Counted from the first letter of the stretch, positions 38,597-47,659 are shown. The stretch: 60,626 bases of DNA from an uncultured Oscillospiraceae bacterium (GCA_900548545.1 URKX01000011.1:1-60626), one strand, 5' to 3'. Notes: a model not told the origin generated them from the letters alone. Numbers and translations are program-made.

Positions 38597-39668
38597 ATGT
38601 ATCAAACTATCCATTTTTGGCGGCAGCCATACAGAGGCCATTGGGGTGAACCTGGACGGGCTGCCTGCCGGCGAGGCCGTGGACCTAGAGCAGGTCCTGG
38701 CCCAGATGGCCCGCCGCGCTCCCGGCCAAGACCCCACCGCCACCCGGCGCAGGGAGTCCGACGCGCCCCGGGTACTGTGTGGGCTGTACCAGGGCGTCAC
38801 CACTGGCGCGCCTCTGTGCGCCATCATTGAGAACACCAACCAGCGTTCCAAAGACTACGAAGGCCTGCGGATCAATCCCCGGCCGGGCCACGCGGATTAC
38901 ACCGCTTATGTGAAATACGGCAACCACCACGACGTCCGGGGCGGAGGCCACTTTTCCGGCCGGCTGACAGCGCCCCTGGTGTTTGCCGGGGCGGTGGCCC
39001 GGCAGATCCTCCAGCGCCGGGGGATTTTGGTGGCCTCCCATGTGGCTTCCATCGGGGAGGTGGAGGACACCCCCTTCTCGCCGGTGGCGGTAGATCCCCA
39101 GTTGATGGCCCGGCTTTCCGGGGAGTATTTCCCGGTTATCGATCCCCAAGCCAAAGAGCAGATGCGCGAAGTGGTGGAAGCGGCCCGGATGGACTGCGAC
39201 AGCGTGGGGGGCACCGTGGAGTGTGTGGTCACCGGTTTGCCGGTGGGGGCGGGCAACCCCATGTTTGACGGCGCCGAAAACCTGATCGCTTCCCTGTGTT
39301 TCGGTATCCCTGCTATGAAGGGCATCGAGTTTGGCGCCGGGTTCGCGGCTTCCCGACGCCGGGGCAGCCAAAATAACGACCCCTTCTACTACGATGAAAA
39401 CGGCCAGGTGCGCACCCGCAGCAACAACGCCGGCGGCATCCTGGGGGGCATCACCAACGGGATGCCCTTGGTGTTCCGGATGGCTTTTAAGCCCACGTCC
39501 TCCATTTCTAAGGAGCAGGATACCGTCAACCTGGAAACCGGGAAAAATGCCAAGCTGGTGATCCATGGCCGCCACGACCCCTGTATCGTGCCCCGTGCTG
39601 CCGCCGCAGTGGAAGCCGCTGCCTGTGTGGCAGTACTGGAACTGTTGGCCCAAAGCGGCCTGCTGTGA
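38577..39668 (+). CDS. aroC: chorismate synthase
   Basis: The product has 363 residues. FGGSHTEAIGVNLDGLPAGE, RRRESDAPRVLCGLYQGVTT, the Gly-rich VRGGGHFSGRLTAPLVFAGA and AGGILGGITNGMP are diagnostic. The FMN enzyme makes chorismate from EPSP. ATG 38577 lies within the end of aroA and follows TTAGGAGG. Confidence 0.95.
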   Translation: MSSTWGECIKLSIFGGSHTEAIGVNLDGLPAGEAVDLEQVLAQMARRAPGQDPTATRRRESDAPRVLCGLYQGVTTGAPLCAIIENTNQRSKDYEGLRINPRPGHADYTAYVKYGNHHDVRGGGHFSGRLTAPLVFAGAVARQILQRRGILVASHVASIGEVEDTPFSPVAVDPQLMARLSGEYFPVIDPQAKEQMREVVEAARMDCDSVGGTVECVVTGLPVGAGNPMFDGAENLIASLCFGIPAMKGIEFGAGFAASRRRGSQNNDPFYYDENGQVRTRSNNAGGILGGITNGMPLVFRMAFKPTSSISKEQDTVNLETGKNAKLVIHGRHDPCIVPRAAAAVEAAACVAVLELLAQSGLL

Positions 39669-39734
39669 TCCCGTGAACCTGCCCCTGTAACGGCGGGTGG
39701 TAAACCCTCTATGGATAGAAAGGAACGAACGCCT

Positions 39735-40874
39735 GTGGAACCATCGGAATACCAGGCCCGGCTGGGAAAGCTCCGGGAAGAGATCGACGAAATTGACGGC
39801 CAGCTGCTGCCCCTGTTCCTGCGGCGGATGGACTGCTCCCAGCGGGTGGCCCAGCTGAAAGGGGAGGCGGGAATGCCCGTGTTCAGTCCCCAGCGGGAGC
39901 AGGCTATCCTGGACAAAGTCCGGGAGCAGGGCGGAGAGGACGGCGACGCTGCCGCGGCGCTGTACCGCTCCATCATGGCCATCAGCCGGGCCAAGCAGCA
40001 CAAGATCCTGCAAAACGGCGGCGCTCTCCGAGAACTGGAGCGCACCGCTGCCCGCACCCTCCACACAGAGGGCGCCCGGGTGGTGTGCCAAGGGGTGGTG
40101 GGGGCTTTTTCCCACAAGGCTGCCCGCAGCTTTTTCGGGGAGATTTCCCCCAGCTTTGAGCCCACGTTCCAGCAGGTCTTTGAGGACGTGGCCACCGGCT
40201 CTGCCGACTTCGGCGTGCTGCCGGTGGAAAACTCTGCCGCCGGCTCGGTGACAGCTGTCTACGACTTGATCCTGCGGTACCGCTTTTATATTGTGGGCGC
40301 AGTGGACGTGAAAGTGGAACACTGCCTGGCTGCCGGGAAAGGCACCGGCACGCCCACCGCCGCAGCATCCCACCCTCAGGCGCTGTCCCAGTGCAGCGGG
40401 TACTTGAAGTCCCATGGCTTAAAAGCCCTAGAGTGGTCCAACACGGCTGCCGCTGCCCAGTATGTGGCCCAAAAGTGCCCTCCCGGCGTGGCTGCCATTT
40501 GCTCCAAAGAGGCCGCCCGGGAGTACGGCCTACAGATCCTCCAAGAGAACATCCAAAATGAGGCGGAGAACACCACCCGGTTCATTGTCATCTCCAAGGA
40601 TGCCATCTTGCCGGGGGACGCGGGGAAGATCAGCCTATGTTTCTCACTGCCCCACGAAACAGGTTCCCTGTCCAGCGTGCTGGAACGCTTTGCCATGGAG
40701 GGACTGAACCTGACCAAGATCGAATCCCGGCCCTTGCCCGGCAAGAATTTCGAGTACGATTTCTACCTGGATTTCACCGGGAACATCCACCATCCCAAGA
40801 CCCTGGACCTGATCTGCGCCCTGCAGGACGAGCTGCCCCGGTTCTCCTTCTTGGGCAATTACAGTGAGCGTTGA
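39735..40874 (+). CDS. pheA: bifunctional chorismate mutase/prephenate dehydratase
   Basis: The product has about 379 residues. The N-terminal AroQ chorismate mutase (LREEIDEIDGQLLPLFLRRM, then RVAQLKGEAGMPVFSPQREQ) is followed by a dehydratase domain (FSHKAARSFFGE, ADFGVLPVENSAAGSVTAVY, with catalytic TRFIVIS) and an ACT domain (CFSLPHETGSLSSVLERFA, ESRPLPGKNFEYDFYLDF) that binds phenylalanine for feedback. The start is GTG 39735 with AAAGGA upstream; ATG 39711 lacks a good site. Last gene of the aromatic operon. Confidence 0.93.
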   Translation: MEPSEYQARLGKLREEIDEIDGQLLPLFLRRMDCSQRVAQLKGEAGMPVFSPQREQAILDKVREQGGEDGDAAAALYRSIMAISRAKQHKILQNGGALRELERTAARTLHTEGARVVCQGVVGAFSHKAARSFFGEISPSFEPTFQQVFEDVATGSADFGVLPVENSAAGSVTAVYDLILRYRFYIVGAVDVKVEHCLAAGKGTGTPTAAASHPQALSQCSGYLKSHGLKALEWSNTAAAAQYVAQKCPPGVAAICSKEAAREYGLQILQENIQNEAENTTRFIVISKDAILPGDAGKISLCFSLPHETGSLSSVLERFAMEGLNLTKIESRPLPGKNFEYDFYLDFTGNIHHPKTLDLICALQDELPRFSFLGNYSER

Positions 40875-40905
40875 GCGATGGCAGGGGATAGAAAGGAAGA
40901 TCGCT

Positions 40906-41415
40906 GTGAAAGAAATTGTATGGGAGCGGGTGGAAACCCAGTCCCAGATCGACACCCTGTGTGCCATTGCCGAAAAGGTGTGGCACGAAACCTTCGAGCC
41001 CATCCTGCCCCCAGGGCAGACGGACTACATGATCGACAAATTTCAGTCGGACCACGCTGTAAAGGACCAGATGGCCCATCAGAACTACCGCTACTACCTG
41101 GCAAAATTGAATGGCCAGTATGCCGGGTTTGTAGGGTTTGCCCCCTGGTACCAGGGGGAGGAGGAGATGTACCTGAGCAAGGTGTATATCCTGTCTGATT
41201 GCCGTCATCAGGGCGTGGTGCGCAGGATGTTTGACCTGGTGGAAGAGGAGACCAAAAAAGAGGGGCTTTCCAAGATCCGTTTGACAGTGAACAAGCACAA
41301 CACCCACGCCTATGAGGTGTACCAGCATTACGGCTATGAGAATGTGGAGTCTGTGAAAGCGGATATTGGTTCCGGTTACTACATGGACGACTATGTGATG
41401 GTGAAGCGGGTATGA
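40906..41415 (+). CDS. GNAT-family acetyltransferase
   Basis: The product has 169 residues. The fold is seen in YYLAKLNGQYAGFVGFAPW, MYLSKVYILSDCRHQGVVRR (acetyl-CoA loop) and RLTVNKHNTHAYEVYQHYGY. It transfers an acetyl group to an unknown small molecule or protein. GTG 40906 follows AAGGAAG; the GTG at 40864 overlaps the pheA end. It may be read with the aromatic operon. Confidence 0.85.
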   Translation: MKEIVWERVETQSQIDTLCAIAEKVWHETFEPILPPGQTDYMIDKFQSDHAVKDQMAHQNYRYYLAKLNGQYAGFVGFAPWYQGEEEMYLSKVYILSDCRHQGVVRRMFDLVEEETKKEGLSKIRLTVNKHNTHAYEVYQHYGYENVESVKADIGSGYYMDDYVMVKRV

Positions 41416-41735
41416 GGCCGGTTGAGGTAGGGGCTGTTGTGCTGCCCGTGCTGCCATCGGCCGGTTTTCTTGCCAATGTGTGCCCCGTTTTTTCCAGCAG
41501 CTACTGCGCCTGTACGTGGTGGTTTACCTTGGAATAAGAGGCTGTCATTTAGAATGGATTTTTCTTTGTATCATTTGGTAAATTCGTGATTTTGCCAAAC
41601 GAAACGGAAAAATTGTCATGTTGCACAAAAACTTTCTTGGAAACTTCCTTTAAAAAAACTAGAAAACAATTTGATATCTCTGGGCAGGCCGCCGAAGATT
41701 TCTCCGGGCAGCCTGCCCGTTTTTTGCGGGTAATT
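41416..41735. other. intergenic region between the GNAT gene and the SleB-like gene
   Basis: No gene is apparent. It contains a terminator-like hairpin near its end and several T runs near 41550-41600 without coding features. Confidence 0.5.
41690..41727 (+). terminator. terminator-like hairpin before the SleB-like gene promoter
   Basis: GGGCAGGC pairs with GCCTGCCC over a 19-base loop and is followed by GTTTTTTG. Confidence 0.7.
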
Positions 41736-41763
41736 TGACATTCCCCCCTCCGGATGGTATCAT
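41735..41763 (+). promoter_or_regulatory. promoter of the SleB-like hydrolase
   Basis: TTGACA (41735-41740) is 17 bases from TATCAT (41758-41763). This is a vegetative-type promoter rather than a forespore one. Confidence 0.75.
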
Positions 41764-41852
41764 GTGGCACTCGTGGACAGGCGGCATAAACCCCAGGCCC
41801 GTCCCATATACATGAAATCGAACAAAACTTGATCCCATAAGGAGTAACGACT

Positions 41853-42542
41853 ATGAAACGAATGGTAAGCTTTTTTCTGGCAACTGTCCTGTTAATCACT
41901 TGTACCGTGTCCCTTGCGGGAAACGTTTCCGCCAAGGGGCTTTCCCAACACGTCCAGGTGACCAGCTATGATCCCAACATGGACTACACCGCCGCGATCC
42001 AGCAGGCATTGGAAGACGGCAGTGCCTATGCGCTGCAAGTGGGCGCTATTTATGAGCAGCAGCGGAATTTGAAGATCCGCGACCTGAAATTGGATCTGGA
42101 GGAAACGAATTATTTCCAGGAATACGGTACTGTTCAGGAGATCCTCCAAGCCATGGAGGAAGCCAGCAAGCCCAAGTACACCCAAGAGGAACTGGACCTG
42201 CTTGCCAGGGTGATCTATGCGGAAGTGGGCTGTACCTGGATCCCCGATTGGGTGCAGCAGATGGTGGGCAGCGTGGTGTTGAACCGGGTGGCCAGCCCCT
42301 ATTATCCCGACACTATCTATGATGTGATCTATCAGCCCGGCCAGTATGCCCCCACATGGGACGGCTCCATTTATAAGACCCCCGATGCCCGCACCATTGA
42401 AAATGCCCGGTACCTGCTGGAGAACGGCAGCATCTGTCCTGCCAACGTGGTGGGGCAGAACTCCATCATCACAGGCAGCGGTGTGTACACCTCTTACCGG
42501 GACTCCATCCTGGGCACCACGGTGTATTTCTGCTATATGTAA
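41853..42542 (+). CDS. secreted cell-wall hydrolase (SleB/CwlJ catalytic family)
   Basis: The product has 229 residues. The signal peptide MKRMVSFFLATVLLITCTVS ends near NVSA. The C-terminal Hydrolase_2 domain starts LDLLARVIYAEVGCTWIPDW with the catalytic Glu, continues VGSVVLNRVASPYYPDTIYD and ends SGVYTSYRDSILGTTVYFCY. SleB is a lytic transglycosylase of spore cortex, though vegetative relatives exist. The promoter looks vegetative, so the role may be wall turnover. Confidence 0.88.
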   Translation: MKRMVSFFLATVLLITCTVSLAGNVSAKGLSQHVQVTSYDPNMDYTAAIQQALEDGSAYALQVGAIYEQQRNLKIRDLKLDLEETNYFQEYGTVQEILQAMEEASKPKYTQEELDLLARVIYAEVGCTWIPDWVQQMVGSVVLNRVASPYYPDTIYDVIYQPGQYAPTWDGSIYKTPDARTIENARYLLENGSICPANVVGQNSIITGSGVYTSYRDSILGTTVYFCYM

Positions 42543-42552
42543 CCCTAAAAGA

Positions 42553-42588
42553 AAGAACGCGGAGAGGGGAAAACTCTCTGCGTTCTTT
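42553..42588 (+). terminator. terminator after the SleB-like gene
   Basis: AGAACGCGGAGAG pairs with CTCTCTGCGTTCT around GGGAAAA, followed by TTTTT. Confidence 0.85.
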
Positions 42589-42654
42589 TTGCTGTCCAGT
42601 GGGCCCGTTTGGCCTCCAAAAAAGAAGCTGCTTTGCTAGCAGCCCCCTTTTGGT

Positions 42655-42804
42655 TTATCCTTTTTGTTTTTTGGAACGGGCGGAACACCCAGAACAATGG
42701 TCGCAGCCGCACCCGCAGCCTTTCCGGCGGCGGATAGACCGCACTGCCAAAAACACTGACCCGACCAACAGGAGCGCCAGGACTGCGGAAATCACAGTGC
42801 CCAT
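42655..42804 (-). CDS. FeoB-associated Cys-rich membrane protein
   Basis: A 49-codon gene, too small for ordinary ORF searches. Its sequence has an N-terminal membrane segment (VISAVLALLLVGSVFLAV), a basic stretch RSIRRRK and a Cys-rich tail GCGCGCDHCSGCS. The product fits the FeoB-associated protein family that accompanies ferrous iron transporters. It starts with ATG 42804, ten bases after the feoB stop, so it is the last gene of the feo operon. Confidence 0.85.
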   Translation of the reverse strand: MGTVISAVLALLLVGSVFLAVRSIRRRKGCGCGCDHCSGCSARSKKQKG

Positions 42805-42813
42805 GGGAACACC

Positions 42814-44865
42814 TCACACAAGCAGCAGGCCAATATGATACACCAGGAAGGTGATCACCCAGGCTACGGCAATCTGAAATGCAGCGGATAGGCCCACACG
42901 GCCCCAGCTGCCCGTTTCCTTTTTGATGGTGGCCAAGGTGGCAGCGCAAGGCACATACAGCAGGCAGAAGACCATCAAGCAGTAAGCGTTGAGGGGCCCG
43001 AAACCGATGGCGGTAAGGGAACTCATCAGGGAGGCCATCCCCTCCGGAGAGGTGATGCTGGCTACCCCAAAGAGTACCGCTGTGCTGGAAACCACCACTT
43101 CCTTGGCAGAAATACCGGCGATGAGTGCCACCACGATCTGCCAGAAGCCAAGGCCGATAGGGGCGAAGAAGGGCACGATGAACCGCCCGATGATGGAGCC
43201 AAAAGAGGAGGAAATGTCCTGGGAGTAGCCGGAAGGGCCGAAGTTCAGCAGCACCCACATGATGATAGAAGCCACAAAAATGGTTGTGCCCGCTTTGGTT
43301 AGGTAGTCCTTCACCTTTTCCCAAACATAGATGGCAATGGTGCGGGCGCTGGGCGCCTTGTATTCCGGCAGTTCAATCAGCAGGGCGTTTTCCCGTTCCT
43401 TTTTTCTATCGATCAGGTGCAGGATGAAGGCGCAGAGGATGGCTACCACAATGCCCAGCAGGTACATGGAGTAGGCCGCCAGCAAAGCGTTTTGGGGGAA
43501 GAACAGCTCTGAAAACAACACGTAAATAGGGAGCCGCGCACTGCAGGACATAAATGGCGTGATAAGCATGGTCTTATACCGGTCCCGTTTGTTTTCCAGG
43601 GCACGGGAGGCCATGATGGCCGGCACCGTGCAGCCAAAGCCCAGGATCATGGGGATGAATGCCCGGCCGGAAAGCCCCAGCTTCCCCATGATGCCGTCCA
43701 TTACATAGGCCACCCGGGACATATAGCCGCTGTCTTCCAAAAAGGCCAGGGCCAAGAACAGAATGAAGATGTTGGGCAAAAACAGCAGGATGCCCCCCAC
43801 ACCGGCGATGATGCCGTCCACGATCAGGGAGGTGAGGAGAGGCGCCACGTGGAGGAAGTCCAGCCCGTAGGCTACCCCACTGGAAATGGCGTCCAGCCCC
43901 ACTTGGAAATATCCTTTCAGCCAGTCACCCACCGTGAAGGTCAAAAAGAACACCAGTGCCATGATGCACAGGAAGATGGGCAGCCCCAGCACCCGGTGGG
44001 TCAGCAGGCTGTCAACTTTGTCGGTGAGGGCCTCTTTTTTCGACTTGTTCACCAACACTTCCCCGATGACTTCATCGATAAAGTCATATTTCTGGTTGAT
44101 GATCTCTTGCTCGTAGCTGCGGTCCAGCACCTGGGGCAGGTCCACCGGGTAGTCCCGGGTGATCTCTGTGTCGTTCTCCAACAGCTTCAGGGCGTGCCAC
44201 CGCAGGTTCTCCAGGCCGGGGTATTTCTGGCGCAGGGCGTCCATCAGCAAGTCGATTTTATCCTCGATCTCATCAGAGTATACCATCACATATTCCCCAT
44301 GGTGGTCGTGACGGTGGCGTGTCTGGGAGGCGCGGTGATGGTGGTGGCTGGTGGCCTCCGTGCTTTTGCTGTCCTTGTGGTGGGCTGCGGCGTGCATCAG
44401 GATATCCAGGCCGGTTTTCCGGCGGGCGGACACGGGGATCACCGGGATGCCCAGCATTTCCGGCAGGCGGTGCAGGTCGATTTCCATGCCCCGCTTCTGG
44501 ACAATGTCCATCATGTTCAGGGCCAGGATCACTGGTTTGCCCAGCTCGATCAGCTGCAAAGTCAAATACAGGTTGCGCTCCAGGGCGGAGGCGTCTGCCA
44601 CATCGATGATCACATCCACGTCGTCGCTCAATATGTATTGCCGGGTTACCTGTTCCTCCATGGTGTAGGAGGTCAGGCTGTAGGTGCCGGGCAGGTCCAC
44701 CAGTTTGTACTCGTGGTCGTGAAATTGGAAAACGCCTTCCTTTTTCTCCACCGTTACGCCGGGCCAGTTGGCCACTTTCAGGTTGGCGCCGGTATAGGCG
44801 TTGAACAACGTGGTTTTCCCACAGTTGGGGTTCCCCACGAATCCAATGGAAAGTTCATGTGCCAA
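42814..44865 (-). CDS. feoB: ferrous iron transport protein B
   Basis: The product has 683 residues. The N-terminal GTPase has G1 GNPNCGKTTLFNAYTG, G3 DLPGTYSLTSY and G4 NMMD. A guanine dissociation-like and membrane domain follows with GFGCTVPAIMASRALEN and GISAKEVVVSSTAV. A His-rich insert near residues 157-189 (HHHHRASQTRHRHDHH) is unusual and may bind metal. The TTG at 44865 follows GAAGGAGGGG at normal spacing. FeoA lies 16 bases upstream. The protein takes up Fe(II). Confidence 0.95.
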   Translation of the reverse strand: MAHELSIGFVGNPNCGKTTLFNAYTGANLKVANWPGVTVEKKEGVFQFHDHEYKLVDLPGTYSLTSYTMEEQVTRQYILSDDVDVIIDVADASALERNLYLTLQLIELGKPVILALNMMDIVQKRGMEIDLHRLPEMLGIPVIPVSARRKTGLDILMHAAAHHKDSKSTEATSHHHHRASQTRHRHDHHGEYVMVYSDEIEDKIDLLMDALRQKYPGLENLRWHALKLLENDTEITRDYPVDLPQVLDRSYEQEIINQKYDFIDEVIGEVLVNKSKKEALTDKVDSLLTHRVLGLPIFLCIMALVFFLTFTVGDWLKGYFQVGLDAISSGVAYGLDFLHVAPLLTSLIVDGIIAGVGGILLFLPNIFILFLALAFLEDSGYMSRVAYVMDGIMGKLGLSGRAFIPMILGFGCTVPAIMASRALENKRDRYKTMLITPFMSCSARLPIYVLFSELFFPQNALLAAYSMYLLGIVVAILCAFILHLIDRKKERENALLIELPEYKAPSARTIAIYVWEKVKDYLTKAGTTIFVASIIMWVLLNFGPSGYSQDISSSFGSIIGRFIVPFFAPIGLGFWQIVVALIAGISAKEVVVSSTAVLFGVASITSPEGMASLMSSLTAIGFGPLNAYCLMVFCLLYVPCAATLATIKKETGSWGRVGLSAAFQIAVAWVITFLVYHIGLLLV

Positions 44866-44881
44866 AACGATCCCCTCCTTC

Positions 44882-45106
44882 TCACTGGGCGGCAGCAACG
44901 CGAATGTGGGTGGAGATCCCCAGCCCCACAGCAAACCGTGTGCCCCGCACTTTGACGATCATGGCGCCCCGGCGCTTTTTCCGCAAAACCGAAACCCTGG
45001 TCCCTTCGGTCATCCCCAAGGCTTCCAGACGGCGCTCCAAGTCCACAGGAAGGTCCAGCTGCTCTACAATATACTGGGAACCAGAGTTCCCCTCTTGCAA
45101 GGTCAT
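44882..45106 (-). CDS. feoA: ferrous iron transport protein A
   Basis: The product has 74 residues. The SH3-like fold is seen in LERRLEALGMTEGTRVSVLR and GTRFAVGLGISTHIRV. It assists FeoB at the membrane. ATG 45106 follows GAGGGTG. First gene of feoA-feoB-Cys-rich protein. Confidence 0.93.
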   Translation of the reverse strand: MTLQEGNSGSQYIVEQLDLPVDLERRLEALGMTEGTRVSVLRKKRRGAMIVKVRGTRFAVGLGISTHIRVAAAQ

Positions 45107-45176
45107 TGCGAGGCACCCTCTCTCTTCGCAAAAGAATCGTCCTGCCGCCAACGCAAACAGGACGGCAGACGTCAGT

Positions 45177-45219
45177 TAGTTTTCTGTAATAAACTAGCAT
45201 AATCCCCCGGAAATGTCAA
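45177..45219 (-). promoter_or_regulatory. promoter and palindrome upstream of feoA
   Basis: On the minus strand TTGACA (45219-45214) is 17 bases from TAGTTT (45196-45191), a poor -10. The -10 lies in an inverted repeat TAGTTT/AAACTA (45177-45182 and 45191-45196) with an 8-base centre. An iron repressor of DtxR or Fur type could bind it; the sequence does not match a consensus I can name. Confidence 0.5.
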
Positions 45220-45291
45220 TGTATTAGTTGTTGCTATCTGTCCGGCGGTTTAACGAAGTTTTCCCGTGTCCCCTTTTTCTCTCCAAGTAAC

Positions 45292-45439
45292 TGTGGTATA
45301 ATAACCGCAGAAAAGACGGACGCGGGCGGCGAGGCGGGAGTGCCTGCCCAGTCCGGCGGCCCGAAGGCCGCTTGCGCGCTGTGCCCACCGCAGGTGTGGT
45401 ATAATAACCGCAGAAAAGACGGATGTGGGCGGCGAGGCG
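45292..45439 (+). repeat. duplicated 45-bp promoter segment upstream of coaX
   Basis: 45292-45336 and 45395-45439 match at 43 of 45 positions, spaced 103 bases apart, and each contains TATAAT (45297-45302 and 45400-45405) followed by ACCGCAGAAAAGACGGA. Both lack a strong -35. GTCCGGCGG also recurs (45240 and 45351), so the duplication may once have been longer. Confidence 0.85.
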
Positions 45440-45476
45440 TTTCGCGGGCCTGGTGCAGAACTGTGAGGGATCATTT

Positions 45477-46259
45477 ATGTTGTTAGCGTTGGATGTAGGC
45501 AATACCAATATCACCTTGGGCGTGTTTGACGGGGAAAAGCTGCTGTTTTCCTCCCGCTTGGCCACGGACACCGCCCGCATGGAGGATCAATATGCCTTGG
45601 AGATCCGGGATATCCTCCACCTGTACGGCGTGGCGCGGGGGGATATCACCGGCGCAGTGCTCAGCTCTGTGGTGCCTAAACTCACCGGGTATCTGTCCCG
45701 TGTGGTGGAGCGGCATTTTTCCTGCAAACCTTTGGTGATCGATTATGAAACGTGCAAGGACGTATTGCCCATTGCCATTGACCACCCGGAAACTACCGGC
45801 CCGGACCTGATCGCCGGCTGCGTGGGGGCTAAGGCCCTCCATGCCTGTCCCTGCATAGTGGTGGATATGGGCACCGCTACCACCTTGGTGGCGCTGGATC
45901 AGGAGGGCGCCATGGTGGGCGGGGCTATTGTCCCGGGTATGGGAATCTCCCTGGACGCCCTTACCCAGCGGGCGGCGCTGCTCTCCTCTGTCAGTTTAGA
46001 CCCGCCGTCGCGTGTAGTGGGAAGGGATACCGCCGAGTGTCTGCGGTCCGGCGTGCTGTATGGGGCCGCCGCTATGCTGGATGGCCTTTGCGACCGCATG
46101 GAGGAGGAATTGGGCTATCCCTGCCGGGTGATCGCCACAGGAGGGCTTGCCGGGATGGTGGTGCCCCACTGCCGCCGGAAAGTAACCTGCAGCGATACCC
46201 TGTTGCTGGATGGATTGAAGTTCCTCTATGACAGGGCGGTGGCTGACGGAAAATTGTAA
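45477..46259 (+). CDS. coaX: type III pantothenate kinase
   Basis: The product has 260 residues. The ASKHA-fold motifs are LALDVGNTNITLGVFDGE, GPDLIAGCVGAKALH and VVDMGTATTLVALD, with GGAIVPGMGISLDAL. It phosphorylates pantothenate, the first step of CoA synthesis, and is typical of Clostridia without CoaA. ATG 45477 follows GAGGGA. Confidence 0.95.
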   Translation: MLLALDVGNTNITLGVFDGEKLLFSSRLATDTARMEDQYALEIRDILHLYGVARGDITGAVLSSVVPKLTGYLSRVVERHFSCKPLVIDYETCKDVLPIAIDHPETTGPDLIAGCVGAKALHACPCIVVDMGTATTLVALDQEGAMVGGAIVPGMGISLDALTQRAALLSSVSLDPPSRVVGRDTAECLRSGVLYGAAAMLDGLCDRMEEELGYPCRVIATGGLAGMVVPHCRRKVTCSDTLLLDGLKFLYDRAVADGKL

Positions 46260-46281
46260 GAAACCGTAAAGTTCTTTCCAT

Positions 46282-46310
46282 TTGCATGGCAGTGCCTGAT
46301 GTGTTACAAT
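46282..46310 (+). promoter_or_regulatory. promoter of the flippase-like gene
   Basis: TTGCAT (46282-46287) is 17 bases from TACAAT (46305-46310). A leader of about 95 bases follows with a small hairpin TTCTC/GAGAA near 46367-46382. Confidence 0.75.
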
Positions 46311-46408
46311 AAGCAGGCCGGCAGGAGAGTCCGTTTTGCGCAAGCCTGGGCCCTGAGGCAAAGGAATTCTCGCATTTGAGAAGAGTAAAGCTATGAGGCA
46401 GGTGCACT

Positions 46409-47530
46409 ATGGACCGTTTGGAGAAGAACCAATTTCAGGAAGGGGGGAGCACCTCCCGGAAAAAGAAGAGGAAAATCCCCTGGAGTATGCTCTATATAGC
46501 TGCTACTATTGTGGCGGTGTTGCTGTTTGGCGTGTTCAACCGGAAGTTTGGGGATGTTTTCCGAACCATCGGCAACTTGACTCCAGGGTTTTTGCCCCTG
46601 GCAATCTTGGTCAGCTTGGTGTATTTCCTTTTTGAAGGTGAGATCTTCCGGTTGCTGCTGCGCAGTCAGGGGTACCGTATCCGTGTGGGTGCTGGGCTGA
46701 AAAATGCCCTGTTGGGGCTGTACTACTCCTATATCACTCCCAGCGCTACCGGCGGCCAGCCTATGCAGGCGGCATATCTGCTTCGGGACAGCAAGATCCC
46801 TGTGGGGATCTCTACGGCGGTGCTGATCATCAAATTTATGTGCTTTCAATGTGCGTTTGTGTTGGTGTCGCTAGTCTCCTTTTTAGGGATGTATCACAAC
46901 CTCGCCGCCCAAAATCCCAGGATTATCCCCTTTGCCGTTGTGGGGCTTGCGGTCAATGGGGCGTCTATCCTGTTCTTTTCCGCCCTGTTTTACAAACCAG
47001 TGCTTCACAGCCTGTGCCGGCTGGCTAAGTGGCTGGTGGGGAAGTTCCGTTTTCTCCGCAAGCGGAAGGGCCTGTTGGACGCCGTTGACCGGTTCGAGGC
47101 TGATTTTGGCAGCTACACCAACGATTTTGCGGGCAAGCAGAAAAGCTTAATCGCTGGGGTGTTGCTGTCTATCCCGCAGTTCATCGCGCAGATGAGTGTG
47201 ATCTATTTTATTTTCCGGGCCTTTGGCTATCACGATGTCAACTACCTGGAAATTTTGGCGGTGCAGAGCTTGCTGCAGGTATCGGTGTCCTTCATGCCTA
47301 TGCCAGGGGCCTCCGGTGCCCAGGAGATCGGGTTTTCCTCGTTTTTCCGCAACTACTTTGTCAACGACGACCTCTATGCTGCTGTGATGGTCTGGCGCTT
47401 TTTCACCTACTACCTGGTGGTCATTGCCGGGGCGTTGATGGTGGTGGCCGACCAGTTCTGGTACCGGAAGAAAAAACTGAAGGAGGCTTCGGCTGCTTTG
47501 CCGGAAGAGGAGGTTCAGGTCCCTTGGTGA
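46409..47530 (+). CDS. lysylphosphatidylglycerol synthase/flippase-like membrane protein
   Basis: The product has 373 residues. Six to eight membrane segments (MLYIAATIVAVLLFGVFN, LAILVSLVYFLFEGEIF, IIPFAVVGLAVNGASILFF) and the family motif SYITPSATGGQPMQAAYLLR with the PMPGASGAQEIGF turn fit the LPG_synthase_TM/YbhN family. The N-terminus is basic (SRKKKRKI). It lacks the C-terminal LPG synthetase domain, so it is probably a lipid flippase-like or transporter protein. Confidence 0.85.
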   Translation: MDRLEKNQFQEGGSTSRKKKRKIPWSMLYIAATIVAVLLFGVFNRKFGDVFRTIGNLTPGFLPLAILVSLVYFLFEGEIFRLLLRSQGYRIRVGAGLKNALLGLYYSYITPSATGGQPMQAAYLLRDSKIPVGISTAVLIIKFMCFQCAFVLVSLVSFLGMYHNLAAQNPRIIPFAVVGLAVNGASILFFSALFYKPVLHSLCRLAKWLVGKFRFLRKRKGLLDAVDRFEADFGSYTNDFAGKQKSLIAGVLLSIPQFIAQMSVIYFIFRAFGYHDVNYLEILAVQSLLQVSVSFMPMPGASGAQEIGFSSFFRNYFVNDDLYAAVMVWRFFTYYLVVIAGALMVVADQFWYRKKKLKEASAALPEEEVQVPW

Positions 47531-47590
47531 CAGCCTTGTCTGGGAAACAGTGGAGGTCTGGCTGCTTCGGATGCTCTTTAAACAGAAAAA

Positions 47591-47627
47591 AAGCGGATGT
47601 TCCCGTTCTGGGAATATCCGCTTTTTT
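47591..47627. terminator. terminator between the flippase-like gene and the UDG gene
   Basis: AAGCGGATGTTCCC (47591-47604) pairs with GGGAATATCCGCTT (47610-47623) with one wobble around GTTCT; T and A runs flank it. Confidence 0.88.
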
Positions 47628-47659
47628 ATCGTGAATGCGTCTGTGACGCCTGCCGGGGG

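Noticed and set aside
38685..40415. Minus-strand frame of more than 570 codons over aroC and pheA
   Set aside because: It is the complement of clear aroC and pheA and has no recognisable domain or ribosome binding site.
46312..46400. Words like those of a glycine riboswitch (GGAGAG and CTGAGGCAAAGGAA) before the flippase-like gene
   Set aside because: The central conserved part of a glycine aptamer is missing and the spacing is too short, so only the promoter and a small hairpin were annotated.
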